The notes below the pieces were generated by a model. The model was not told the DNA's origin, did not search any database, and was given only the letters and a program-made list of their open reading frames with translations. A DNA stretch of 64,000 bases from Glandiceps talaboti. Lineage: Eukaryota > Hemichordata > Enteropneusta > Spengelidae. Below are positions 38,391 to 51,971 of this stretch, in pieces. The stretch is from assembly GCF_964340395.1 (NCBI RefSeq), contig NC_135550.1:2922501-2986500 (forward strand), given 5' to 3'. The translations under genes were made by a program, and so were the position numbers. Within the stretch, counting starts at the first letter, position 1. Every line of letters starts with the position of its first letter.

Positions 38391-38518
38391 TACACACACA
38401 CATACATACATACATACATACATACATACATACATACACACACATACACACACACACACACACACACATACACACACATACATACATACATACATACATA
38501 CATACATACATACATACT
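38324..38518. repeat. (AC)n/(ACAT)n compound microsatellite
   Basis: About 60 bp of pure AC followed by alternating ACAT and AC blocks. Confidence 0.98.
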
Positions 38519-38664
38519 TGTACTCCGGTGTGGGTGTTAAATGTTGACTGACAGTTACAAATGAGGCTATTGACCAATCAGGGAAAAGCATGAAGAGCGG
38601 TGTATCAGCTGAGTAGTAAATTTATCTAATATCTTTGTCGGGAGTGTATTTTCTGTGTATGAGA

Positions 38665-38790
38665 TCCCATCCTGGGAAGAGTGATTAGATGCAGACAATC
38701 ATAACAAAAACATGGCCCCTGACTGTGTGTGACCAGGAAGAACGATTAGACACAGACAATCATAACAACAACATGGCCCCCTGACTGCTA
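38665..38790. repeat. Tandem duplication, about 60 bp
   Basis: 'cagacaatcataacaa' with 'acatggcccc' and 'ctgactg' occurs twice. Confidence 0.8.
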
Positions 38791-38805
38791 CTGAACTGAT
38801 CCGAC

Positions 38806-39220
38806 TTGGTTCACTCACTGAATGTTATTTTTAGTAATAATAAATGTAAACATGACTTCAGAGGGTATTTAGAAGGTGAACAAAATAACAGTTTCTTGTC
38901 TGTGATAAAATTCCACGTACGTCGCAACTTGCAAGGGATACACAGTATCAATGGCAGGGAGAAAGCGACGGTTTGCTGTTATGACATCTAAGGACATAGA
39001 TCAGTGGTACGAAATACACTGTCCATTGTGATGTAATTGCTATTTTTGGCAAAACGTATATTATATGTTATGATATACGTGTGTGACATTAAATGTTGAC
39101 ATCGGCGTGTATCAATTTCGTCAGCTTTAGGTGTCAGTCTTCTATATCGGAAATCAAAACCAAGACGATGAGTGTATGAAGTTCTTCCTGGAAATATATC
39201 ACCACGAATGAAGTTCCCAG
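38806..39220. other. Intergenic sequence, no recognised gene
   Basis: A 61-codon plus-strand frame at 38806-38991 has no family motif that I recognise. Confidence 0.35.
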
Positions 39221-39227
39221 GGTACAA

Positions 39228-39293
39228 GATAAATGCCATCCGGGCAATACACGCCTCCTACGTCAGCATGTATTTACCCGGATGGCATTTATT
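39228..39293. repeat. Hairpin-forming inverted repeat
   Basis: 'ataaatgccatccggg' (39228) pairs with 'cccggatggcatttat' (about 39276-39291). The arms extend imperfectly towards the loop. It abuts the ATAC microsatellite. Confidence 0.8.
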
Positions 39294-39516
39294 ACATACA
39301 TACACACATACATACATACATACATACATACATACATACATACATACATACATACATACATACATACATACATACACATGCATACATACATACATACATA
39401 CATACATACATACATACATACACACACACATACACACACATACATACATACATACATACATACATACATACATACATACATACATACATACATACATACA
39501 TACATACATACATACA
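39294..39516. repeat. (ATAC)n microsatellite with AC interruptions
   Basis: About 50 tetranucleotide units. Confidence 0.98.
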
Positions 39517-39875
39517 CGCTCACTCTTGTAGGAAATAAATAATAGCAATGCATTCACATATACAAGGTACGTGTAGCAGATAACTGCCACTCTATGATAC
39601 AAACAAATAAATGAAAACCCAGGTTATTGATCGGATTCATATCTATAGAAGATACACGTGTACACTTCAGTACCATGTGACAAAGTTTCTACTGTCACTT
39701 GCTATGGAATAATTCCACGTTAGAACTGACAATGTTATCTAAAACATGAAAAGTGTTCTGCAAGAAATTCAAAAATCTCAAGTACTGACTGCAGAGATTT
39801 CAAATCAATATAACAATGTTCTGGCAGTGTTTTAGTTAGTATCTGTACTCTTTTTTAAATAAAATTTATATATCA

Positions 39876-39881
39876 TTTATT
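39876..39881 (-). other. Candidate TADA2B polyadenylation signal
   Basis: AATAAA on the minus strand, about 350 nt after the stop codon. Position is plausible for a 3' UTR; motif only. Confidence 0.35.
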
Positions 39882-40233
39882 ACTGTTCCCACTTGCAATC
39901 CAAATGAACCATAAAAATACATGTCTTTGTTATTGACATGATTTGACACACCTTCTTTGTCAATGTTTATAACAACTGGTATGATTAGATGTCTTGCACT
40001 AAGTACACCACTTTGGATCAATTGTCTCATCTCTCTTGCTTCTCTTCTTCCTTATATTACAGTATTCATTTTCCAAAATCCACTTTTAACTTTACATCAT
40101 ACACTCAAAATTGTTTTCTGTTCACCTTGTTGCAGCTCCAGGGACTTGAAGAGGGAGGGGTCATTCAATTGGCCACAAACCTGCCTTCTTTGAGTCAAGA
40201 TAACTTCATGATTGTTCTCTGTAGAGAAGTTTT

Positions 40234-40356
40234 CTAGCTGGTTGAAATCCAACCACTGTTAGACAAGAAAGTGATAATCCTTTTCCTGTTTGCTTTATCC
40301 AGGTTACTTGGATATCTTGTTTTGGTTGGAATACCCTGTCTTCTGAGTAAGTGGTC
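40234..40356 (-). CDS. TADA2B: TADA2B last exon with TAG stop
   Basis: The acceptor is GTTATTCCAG. It encodes DHLLRRQGIPTKTRYPSNLD, then KANRKRIITFLSNSGWISTS and TAG. This aligns with the C-terminal DHLQKRQGIP...RILNFLxxSGWIS of vertebrate TADA2B. Confidence 0.95.
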   Translation of the reverse strand, partial: DHLLRRQGIPTKTRYPSNLDKANRKRIITFLSNSGWISTS

Positions 40357-43300
40357 CTGGAATAACAACATTTGGGGTAAACATCACAATGTGATTTATG
40401 CAACTCTCATATGATGCCTGTCTCTCTGACTCTGTTTGAGTGCATGCACATGTACATGTTTGTAAGTGTTTATGGCTGTCTGTTGATATGAATATGTAAT
40501 GAACACCATACTGCAATTCATGCAGCTCTCACAGGGTGTGTCTCTCTGTCACATGTACATGTTTTGTATGTGTTTATGGTTGTTGGCCTCTGGACTATGT
40601 CCCAAGTACAATGTCAAGTACAATGTATTCATCTTGTCAAACTCATGGACTGTTTTGATGTCAGAGAGTACTCAAGTCCACAGCTGCGCAGTACAATGAA
40701 AAACAGGTACAGACCTTATATCATATGTTATTGTCCATCAGTCCCTTGGTTTTATGTATGTATGTGTAAAGAGAGGGAAATGAGAAATGAACATGTGACA
40801 GATAGAACACATAACTACTACCAAGTGAGCAGTTTTGATAAAGTGAGAGACAACAAACACAATATACCTTGATCACGATTGCCTTTATAGTAACATAGCG
40901 AGCTGGTTTCATACCCATAGATTTGCATAGCTGAAACACAAAGATAAATCAAACTTGTTACTGTATACTACACACCAGATAAGATAAATCTACCTTTGGT
41001 TCATATCTTGACATTACCTCTACATAATTATGTTCAATTCTGTGCAATCCTTCCTTCAAATATAAGTAAAAAATAATCACCACTAACTAGGTTTCTCTGT
41101 GTAGATGTATTCTTATTAGTATATAAATATCAATATGTGGAACAATATGTTACTTTTACACTTGTTTCAGCATAATGATGTATCTCAAGTTTTTTCATAC
41201 TTGAATTTTCTAAGCTGGAGGAAAGAATTGCAACAGCACCCTCTAGTGTCAAATGTGTGTATTTGTAAACTTCTATTGTTTGTTGGAACACTGCAATGGG
41301 AGATCTAGGTAAAAATGGGCAATATATTGCCTTATTACATGCACAATAATAAAGAATGATTCTAAAACAATAAAACCTCAAAGTTTTGGTATAAATAATC
41401 GAAAGACAGCAATAACATTATCAACCATGCAAAATAAAGAAAGATTGGCCAATGTATGTAGAGTTCATTTGTTAGACATCTCATGACATCACATACACAG
41501 AGACTGTTTAACATTCTCTACAGAAAACATCAATATTCTACATATGTTGCATACAGATTAATTATTCCCATACTTACTTTTTTCTCTTTTTCTGATAAAT
41601 AGTTAAAACCCTGTGTATATTTCATTTCTTGAAAGTCATTCACGTCACTGACTGTAAAACAAAGAGAAATTTTACAATCAATTGTCTAACTATATTCAGA
41701 TTATATTGTAATAAGTTAGATTAATCAGGGTTCAATCTTACTCATGCAGTCATGTGTCCGACTTTAATTACTTGATGGTAAACTGTTGGCACTTGCCTAG
41801 TCTTTTAGTATGACCTTTAGAACCTGCAATCAGAAGCTGAAGCTGACAATACCTCTTGGACAACTCCTTGACAGTGCCTTTGTCATATGATCTGTGGTCG
41901 CTTATAAAGTTAGCAGAACTGCCCAATGGTCTAACAGATAAACTAACACTTGCCAACACAAGATAGATATTGATATGTGACACTAAGACATTACCAATCA
42001 GTCATATAATCTCCCGGTATTCCGAATGAGTGCTACGTCATCGAGGACGAATGATTCCCCTCATGTCGGCCATATCGGCTCGGAGGGATACAGAAATAGG
42101 GGAATCATGAGTCTGAGATGACGTAGAATGAGAAATACCGGGAGATTATTTATTTATTATATACATAGACCCACTATTTTTTTCTATTATGATGACAATT
42201 TTAAACTAAAATATTCCGAAACTTATGCTGAACGGGCATCAATTTTACGAAGTGATGAGGCTACAGCACTCAGCTGTTCATTGAGTTTTCAGAATGTAGA
42301 CGCAGCCAGTGTGACAGCTGCCATCGCTACTACTACTAACGTATATATGTTGAGATCAGTAAAATTACACCACAGACTTTCAGGTAGGGAACATTTTGCC
42401 AACAACGGGACGTTTGTCAAGAGCAGTGATTAATTCTTTGACAAAATATAGACACTTTCTGAATTCATCGGAAAAAATCAGACATATCGAGAGACTGACT
42501 AACGAATGAATGCCTACACCGGTTTATGCATAGAACTCGGCTCAGAGTCATACACTAAAAAAATCAACACTGGCAAGTTATAATGTCGAAAACATTGTGA
42601 AATTTTCAAAAACCCATGGTCAAAAGTCGTTCAAAAGTTCTATCAATAGTTGACTTTAACGGACAACGATTTCACTGCATTGTGCAACAATCACAACTGG
42701 AAGTTTTTACGATGTCGATGTTAGTATGTCTACGTACGTTAGACGATAGGTGTGTCCAAAAGAGGTGTATTTGTTGATTGTTTACACTGATGATGATTAT
42801 TGATGTTCAGCAATCCATGAATAGCAAGGATTTTCAAACAACAACATCGTAACTTTACAGGTTGATGATGTTTACAAATAATTCAAAGTAGTTCCGACCA
42901 TATTAGTATACTGTGACGTCAAAATATAGTAATATGAAATGTATGGCTTTCATATTACTATACTTTGAGGTCACACCCTGGGAATATGAGGGATAATAAA
43001 TATATAGTATTATATATCAAAGAAATTTACACCATCATGCAAATAACAAAATATGTTGTTTATCAGCATACTCTTAGAGTCAAATTCCTTAAATGGAAAC
43101 ACTGTCTACTTCTTTTTTTTCCCAAACATAAATAATTTATTTTTGTTATTACTTGACAAAAGCAACTCACCTTTTTCTTCTTTAACCTTTTCTTCCTTAA
43201 CCCTAAAACAAAACAATCATACTCTGAGAAAAAAACCCAGCAAAATATGCTAAAGAAAATAGTACAGCTTTAGTTTTGCTTCAGAACACACAAATTAACT

Positions 43301-46300
43301 ATCCTGTTGGAATATTGCAATGCCAAATCTTGGCTATTAACAGCCAAATGACAAAGCAGGTATTGATGAAGGACAGTCTTTCACAAGGTGACAAAATATA
43401 AGCTACAAGTGACAAAGCAGGTATTGATGAAGGACAGCCTTTCACAAGGTGACAAAATATAAGCTACAAATGACAAAGCAGGTATTGATGAAGGACAGTC
43501 TTTCACAAGGTGACAAAATATAAGCTACAAGTGACAAAGCAGGTATTGATGAAGGACAGCCTTTCACAAGGTGACAAAATATAAGCTACAAATGACAAAG
43601 TAGGTATTGATGAAGGACAGTCTTTCACAAGGTGACAAAATATAAGCTACAAGTGACAAAGCAGGTATTGATGAAGGACAGCCTTTCACAAGGTGACAAA
43701 ATATAAGCTACAAATGACAAAGCAGGTATTGATGAAGGACAGTCTTTCACAAGGTGACAAAATATAAGCTACAAGTGACAAAGCAGGTATTGATGAAGGA
43801 CAGTCTTTCACAAGGTGACAAAATATAAGCTACAAATGACAAAGCAGGTATTGATGAAGGACAGTCTTTCACAAGGTGACAAAATATAAGCTACAAGTGA
43901 CAAAGTAGGTATTGATGAAGGACAGTCTTTCACAAGGTGACAAAATATAAGCTACAAGTGACAAAGTAGGTATTGATGAAGGACAGTCTTTCACAAGGTG
44001 ACAAAATATAAGCTACAAATGACAAAGCAGGTATTGATGAAGGACAGTCTTTCACAAGGTGACAAAATATAAGCTACAAATGACAAAGCAGGTATTGATG
44101 AAGGACAGCCTTTCACAAGGTGACAAAATATAAGCTACAAATGACAAAGCAGGTATTAATGAAGGACAGTCTTTCACAAGGTGACAAAATATAAGCTACA
44201 AGTGACAAAGTAGGTATTGATGAAGGACAGTCTTTCACAAGGTGACAAAATATAAGCTACAAGTGACAAAGTAGGTATTGATGAAGGACAGTCTTTCACA
44301 AGGTGACAAAATATAAGCTACAAATGACAAAGCAGGTATTGATGAAGGACAGTCTTTCACAAGGTGACAAAATATAAGCTACAAATGACAAAGCAGGTAT
44401 TGATGAAGGACAGCCTTTCACAAGGTGACAAAATATAAGCTACAAATGACAAAGCAGGTATTAATGAAGGACAGTCTTTCACAAGGTGACAAAATATAAG
44501 CTACAAATGACAAAGCAGGTATTGATGAAGGACAGCCTTTCACAAGGTGACAAAATATAAGCTACAAATGACAAAGCAGGTATTGATGAAGGAAGATATG
44601 ACTGACCCTCTTTTACTGCCCGTCAATGCCATCTTCTTTTTGTTTTCTTTCCTCTTCTCTCTTTTATGTCTGGCAGACTCAAACTCTGGACATTCTAAGA
44701 GAATAATAGGTATAGTTTCAGTCATCTCCCTAGACTCTAGGTCAAGCATGTCACAAAATATGCGTAATTAATTTGGAACACTCACTTCTCCCATTAAAAG
44801 ATAGCATTTATGTGCACGTCACATTTGATTTACAATTAAAGTTACTCTGAAAGTACAGCCAGAAATGTCTACACAGTACATCCTAATAAGTACATTTTCC
44901 TTTTTCTTTTGTAAATTCTTAGTTTAATTTAAGTTTGTGTATATCTACCACAGGCATCACGTCAGGGATGTCCTAAATCTCATGAAACGTGAGACTTACT
45001 AAAACTCTTGATAGTTTGTGATGTCACTAATGGATGGAAAATACATGTCAAACAGTTGCTCAAAATTTCAGGATGTCAAACTAATAACTAAAAGTGTTTT
45101 CAGAGTAAAATTGAACATAAAACTAATGATCGGACATAACATCACCACTTTATCCAAAGGTATGTTAGTCTGCTAATCCCTTTTGACGGTTCTTGGGGTA
45201 CAAAAGACATTGAACACATACATTTATCCTGCACTTGCTGCTACAAGTTGTCAGCTCGTAGGTATGAAATAGGTTTAATTATTTTCAGTCATACCTTGTG
45301 TTATGACTAAAACAAACTAATGTCATTAAACAAAAGATAAAAGAAAATTTTTGAGTATACATTTTTGTGTAGTCTGCCATCGATAAAAAATTGTCATGTC
45401 AATCAATGATGTTGGGTGAGATCAGAAGCATCTCAGGAATGTGTCAAGTATCATGAGACATCAGTCAAGCATCAAGGTCCTATGCTGCTTCAAAGGCCTT
45501 GGGAGATCACTGAATAAATTAACTTGAGATGTAGACATTACAGACATATACACTGGAAAATAGACACACACACACACACATACACACACACGCACGCATG
45601 CACACGTGCGCAGTATTATACATACCTTCTAACTTTGTTATTCCATGCCGTCTATACCTCATCAATTCTTTAATTCTTACTCTCAGTTGTTTTTCTCCTG
45701 CAAAGATATCACATACTTTTAATTACAACAATTAAACAGAACTAGGTGGCTAGAAGTACTAGTACGATAAAACTACAGTTAAAGGTAACTTTTAACAGTC
45801 GTGGAAATAACAGCCACAATCTGACTTTTTTTTTAAATCAAAAAGGCTAATTACATTGCACACTGTTTATTTGTCTCTAATGATAAAGATTCAGACTGCA
45901 TGAGTGGTGACACATAGACTTGGAAGGTTTTCTATACTAATACTGGTATAACTATCATCAGAAATGGAAGGTTTTCTATACTAATACTGGTATAACATGA
46001 GAAATGGAAGGTTTTCTATACTAATACTGGTATAACTATCATCAGAAATGGAAGGTTTTCTATACTAATACTGGTATAACATGAGAAATGGAAGGTTTTC
46101 TATACTAATACTTGTATAACTATCATGAGAAATGGAAGGTTTCCTATACTAATATTGGTATAACTATCATGAGAAATGGAAGGTTTCCTATACTAATATT
46201 GGTATAACTATCATGAGAAATGGAAGGTTTCCTATACTAATATTGGTATAACTATCATGAGAAATGGAAGGTTTTCTATACTAATACTGGTATAACTATC

Positions 46301-49300
46301 ATGAGAAATGGAAGGTTTTCTATAGGAAATATATAGGAAACCTTCCATTTCTCATGATAGTTATACCAATATTAGTATAGGAAACCTTCCATTTCTCATG
46401 ATAGTTATACCAGTATTAGTATAGAAAACCTTCCATTTCTCATGATAGTTATACCAGTATTAGTATAGAAAACCTTCCATTTCTCATGATAGTTATACAA
46501 GTATTAGTATAGGAAACCTTCCATTTCTCATGATAGTTATACCAATATTAGTATAGGAAACCTTCCATTTCTCATGATAGTTATACAAGTATTAGTATAG
46601 AAAACCTTCCATTTCTCATGATAGTTATACAAGTATTAGTATAGAAAACCTTCCATTTCTCATGATAGTTATACAAGTATTAGTATAGAAAACCTTCCAT
46701 TTCTCATGATAGTTATACCAATATTAGTATAGGAAACCTTCCATTTCTCATGATAGTTATACAAGTATTAGTATAGAAAACCTTCCATTTCTCATGATAG
46801 TTATACCAGTATTAGTATAGAAAGCCTTCCATTTCTCATGATAGTTATACCAATATTAGTATAGGAAACCTTCCATTTCTCATGATAGTTATACCAATTT
46901 TAGTATAGGAAACCTTCCATTTCTCATGATAGTTATACCAATATTAGTATTGGAAGAAATTTCTCATGATAGTTATACAAGTATTAGTATAGAAAACCTT
47001 CCATTTCTCATGATAGTTATACAAGTATTAGTATAGAAAACCTTCCATTTCTCATGATAGTTATACCAATATTAGTATAGGAAACCTTCCATTTCTCATG
47101 ATAGTTATACCAGTATTAGTATAGAAAACCTTCCATTTCTCATGATAGTTATACCAGTATTACTAGTATAGAAAACCTTCCATTTCTCATGATAGTTATA
47201 CAAGTATTAGTATAGAAAACCTTCCATTTCTCATGATAGTTATACCAGTATTAGTATAGAAAACCTTCCATTTCTCATGATAGTTATACAAGTATTAGTA
47301 TAGAAAACCTTCCATTTCTCATGATAGTTATACAAGTATTAGTATAGGAAACCTTCCATTTCTCATGATAGTTATACCAGTATTAGTATAGAAAACCTTC
47401 CATTTCTCATGATAGTTATACAAGTATTAGTATAGGAAACCTTCCATTTCTCATGATAGTTATACCAATATTAGTATAGGAAACCTTCCATTTCTCATGA
47501 TAGTTATACAAGTATTAGTATAGAAAACCTTCCATTTCTCATGATAGTTATACCAATATTAGTATAGGAAACCTTCCATTTCTCATGATAGTTATACAAG
47601 TATTAGTATAGAAAACCTTCCATTTCTCATGATAGTTATACCAGTATTAGTATAGAAAGCCTTCCATTTCTCATGATAGTTATACCAATATTAGTATAGG
47701 AAACCTTCCATTTCTCATGATAGTTATACCAATATTAGTATAGAAAGCCTTCCATTTCTCATGATAGTTATACCAATTTTAGTATAGGAAACCTTCCATT
47801 TCTCATGATAGTTATACCAATATTAGTATTGGAAGAAATTTCTCATGATAGTTATACAAGTATTAGTATAGAAAACCTTCCATTTCTCATGATAGTTATA
47901 CAAGTATTAGTATAGAAAACCTTCCATTTCTCATGATAGTTATACCAATATTAGTATAGGAAACCTTCCATTTCTCATGATAGTTATACCAGTATTAGTA
48001 TAGAAAACCTTCCATTTCCCATGATAGTTATACCAGTATTAGTATAGAAAACCTTCCATTTCTCATGATAGTTATACCAGTATTAGTATAGAAAACCTTC
48101 CATTTCTCATGATAGTTATACCAGTATTAGTATAGAAAACCTTCCATTTCTCATGATAGTTATACCAGTATTACTAGTATAGAAAACCTTCCATTTCTCA
48201 TGATAGTTATACAAGTATTAGTATAGAAAACCTTCCATTTCTCATGATAGTTATACCAGTATTAGTATAGAAAACCTTCCATTTCTCATGATAGTTATAC
48301 AAGTATTAGTATAGAAAACCTTCCATTTCTCATGATAGTTATACAAGTATTAGTATAGGAAACCTTCCATTTCTCATGATAGTTATACCAGTATACTAGT
48401 ATAGAAAACCTTCCATTTCTCATGATAGTTATACAAGTATTAGTATAGAAAACCTTCCATTTCTCATGATAGTTATACCAATATTAGTATAGGAAACCTT
48501 CCATTTCTCATGATAGTTATACAAGTATTAGTATAGAAAACCTTCCATTTCTCATGATAGTTATACAAGTATTAGTATAGGAAACCTTCCATTTCTCATG
48601 ATAAGTTATACAAGTATTAGTATAGAAAACCTTCCATTTCTCATGATAGTTATACCAGTATTAGTATAGAAAACCTTCCATTTCTCATGATAGTTATACA
48701 AGTATTAGTATAGAAAACCTTCCATTTCTCATGATAGTTATACAAGTATTAGTATAGAAAACCTTCCATTTCTCATGATAGTTATACAAGTATTAGTATA
48801 GAAAACCTTCCATTTCTCATGATAGTTATACAAGTATTAGTATAGGAAACCTTCCATTTCTCATGATAATTATACAAGTATTAGTATAGAAAACCTTCCA
48901 TTTCTCATGATAGTTATACCAGTATTAGTATAGAAAACCTTCCATTTCTCATGATAGTTATACAAGTATTAGTATAGAAAACCTTCCATTTCTCATGATA
49001 GTTATACAAGTATTAGTATAGGAAACCTTCCATTTCTCATGATAGTTATACCAGTATTAGTATAGGAAACCTTCCATTTCTCATGATAGTTATACAAGTA
49101 TTAGTATAGAAAACCTTCCATTTCTCATGATAGTTATACAAGTATTAGTATAGGAAACCTTCCATTTCTCATGATAGTTATACCAGTATTAGTATAGGAA
49201 ACCTTCCATTTCTCATGATAGTTATACAAGTATTAGTATAGAAAACCTTCCATTTCTCATGATAGTTATACCAGTATTAGTATAGGAAACCTTCCATTTC

Positions 49301-51884
49301 TCATGATAGTTATACAAGTATTAGTATAGGAAACCTTCCATTTCTCATGATAGTTATACAAGTATTAGTATAGAAAACCTTCCATTTCTCATGATAGTTA
49401 TACCAGTATTAGTATAGAAAACCTTCCATTTCTCGTGATAGTTATACAAGTATTAGTATAGAAAACCTTCCATTTCTCATGATAGTTATACCAATATTAG
49501 TATAGGAAACCTTCCATTTCTCATGATAGTTATACAAGTATTAGTATAGAAAACCTTCCATTTCTCATGATAGTTATACCAGTATTAGTATAGAAAGCCT
49601 TCCATTTCTCATGATAGTTATACCAATATTAGTATAGGAAACCTTCCATTTCTCATGATAGTTATACCAATTTTAGTATAGGAAACCTTCCATTTCTCAT
49701 GATAGTTATACCAATATTAGTATAGGAAACCTTCCATTTCTCATGATAGTTATACAAGTATTAGTATAGAAAACCTTCCATTTCTCATGATAGTTATACC
49801 AGTATTAGTATAGAAAACCTTCCATTTCTCATGATAGTTATACCAATATTAGTATAGGAAACCTTCCATTTCTCATGATAGTTATACAAGTATTAGTATA
49901 GAAAACCTTCCATTTCTCATGATAGTTATACCAGTATTAGTATAGAAAACCTTCCATTTCTCATGATAGTTATACCAATATTAGTATAGGAAACCTTCCA
50001 TTTCTCATGATAGTTTCTATACTAATACTGGTATAACTATCATGAGAAATGGAAGGTTTTCTATACTAATACTGGTATAACTATCATGAGAAATGGAAGG
50101 TTTTCTATACTAATACTGGTATAACTATCATGAGAAATGGAAGGTTTTCTATACTAATACTTGTATAACTATCATGAGAAATGGAAGGTTTCCTATACTA
50201 ATACTTGTATAACTATCATGAGAAATGGAAGGTTTCCTATACTAATACTGGTATAACTATCATGAGAAATGGAAGGTTTTCTATACTAATACTGGTATAA
50301 CTATCATGAGAAATGGAAGGTTTTCTATACTAATACTGGTATAACTATCATGAGAAATGGAAGGTTTTCTATACTAATACTTGTATAACTATCATGAGAA
50401 ATGGAAGGTTTCCTATACTAATACTTGTATAACTATCATGAGAAATGGAAGGTTTCCTATACTAATACTGGTATAACTATCATGAGAAATGGAAGGTTTT
50501 CTATACTAATACTTGTATAACTATCATGAGAAATGGAAGGTTTCCTATACTAATACTTGTATAACTATCATGAGAAATGGAAGGTTTTCTATACTAATAC
50601 TTGTATAACTATCATGAGAAATGGAAGGTTTCCTATACTAATATTGGTATAACTATCATGAGAAATGGAAGGTTTCCTATACTAATACTTGTATAACTAT
50701 CATGAGAAATGGAAGGTTTTCTATACTAATACTTGTATAACTATCATGAGAAATGGAAGGTTTTCTATACTAATACTGGTATAACTATCATGAGAAATGG
50801 AAGGTTTTCTATACTAATACTTGTATAACTATCATGAGAAATGGAAGGTTTTCTATACTAGTAATACTGGTATAACTATCATGAGAAATGGAAGGTTTTC
50901 TATACTAATACTGGTATAACTATCATGAGAAATGGAAGGTTTTCTATACTAATACTGGTATAACTATCATGAGAAATGGAAGGTTTTCTATACTAATACT
51001 GGTATAACTATCATGAGAAATGGAAGGTTTTCTATACTAATACTGGTATAACTATCATGAGAAATTTGTGTTTAAGGTACATGTACATGTCAAATTAGTG
51101 TCCTTCACATAGTAATTCCCCTGAGTTTGTTTTAAAACTATGGTAATCTACAGACATATTTCTCATTTCTCATAATATCCATTGCTGTGTTGCATGCATG
51201 CTTGACATTTTCAATTTCACCAATGGCAAGGTCAATGTGCATCAGATGCAACTGAGACATTTTGTTAAATACACCAACTTATATATTAGTCATCATATTG
51301 TACAATATTGAATCACCTGTGGGTTAACATATTTGTGTAGTTTGATATATGTAGTTTGATGTATTGCTGATGATCACATTCTGACTACATCTTCATGTAC
51401 ACATTGCTATAGCCATCCCCATTAAATTTCATCCCAATATGCTCACTACTTTTGAATTACAGATTTTTGACCAAGACACATTTAGTCCTAATTTGCATAT
51501 CACTGATGCAATCACCATGTCATGAACAATTCTTAAAGTGTACATGCAAAGGGTGATACTTTTTTTTGTGACAATATGGAGTAATATGGACATGAGAAAT
51601 TGTGTTAAAAATGAGCCACTCTAGGCTCAGCCACAGAGCACCTCAGAAAGTACTTCTCATTTGCATATGCATAGGACAGCTTTTGGAACATTGTGACGTC
51701 ACTTGAGGAACACAATCGTCCTCGCCAGTTTATTTTCACATGCAAAGCCATTAGGGCTGAAACGAACATCTCTAAAGCAATCATTTTGATTTGAACAATT
51801 TCCCATCTACACGTCCTAGGTAATGTCCCCACCAAATACCAAGGCAATCAGTCTGGTGGTTTTTGACTTTAAGTCATTTACACA

Positions 51885-51971
<87 letters not shown>

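Noticed and set aside
38202-39602. Frames of Cys/Val/Tyr or His/Thr/Ile repeats
   Set aside because: Translations of AC and ATAC microsatellites.
39989-40237. Plus-strand frame ending in a protein-like sequence (GLEEGGVIQLATNLPSLS), preceded by an acceptor-like TTGTTGCAG
   Set aside because: It is antisense to and abuts the TADA2B last exon and 3' UTR, has no recognised family, and has no partner exons on the + strand.
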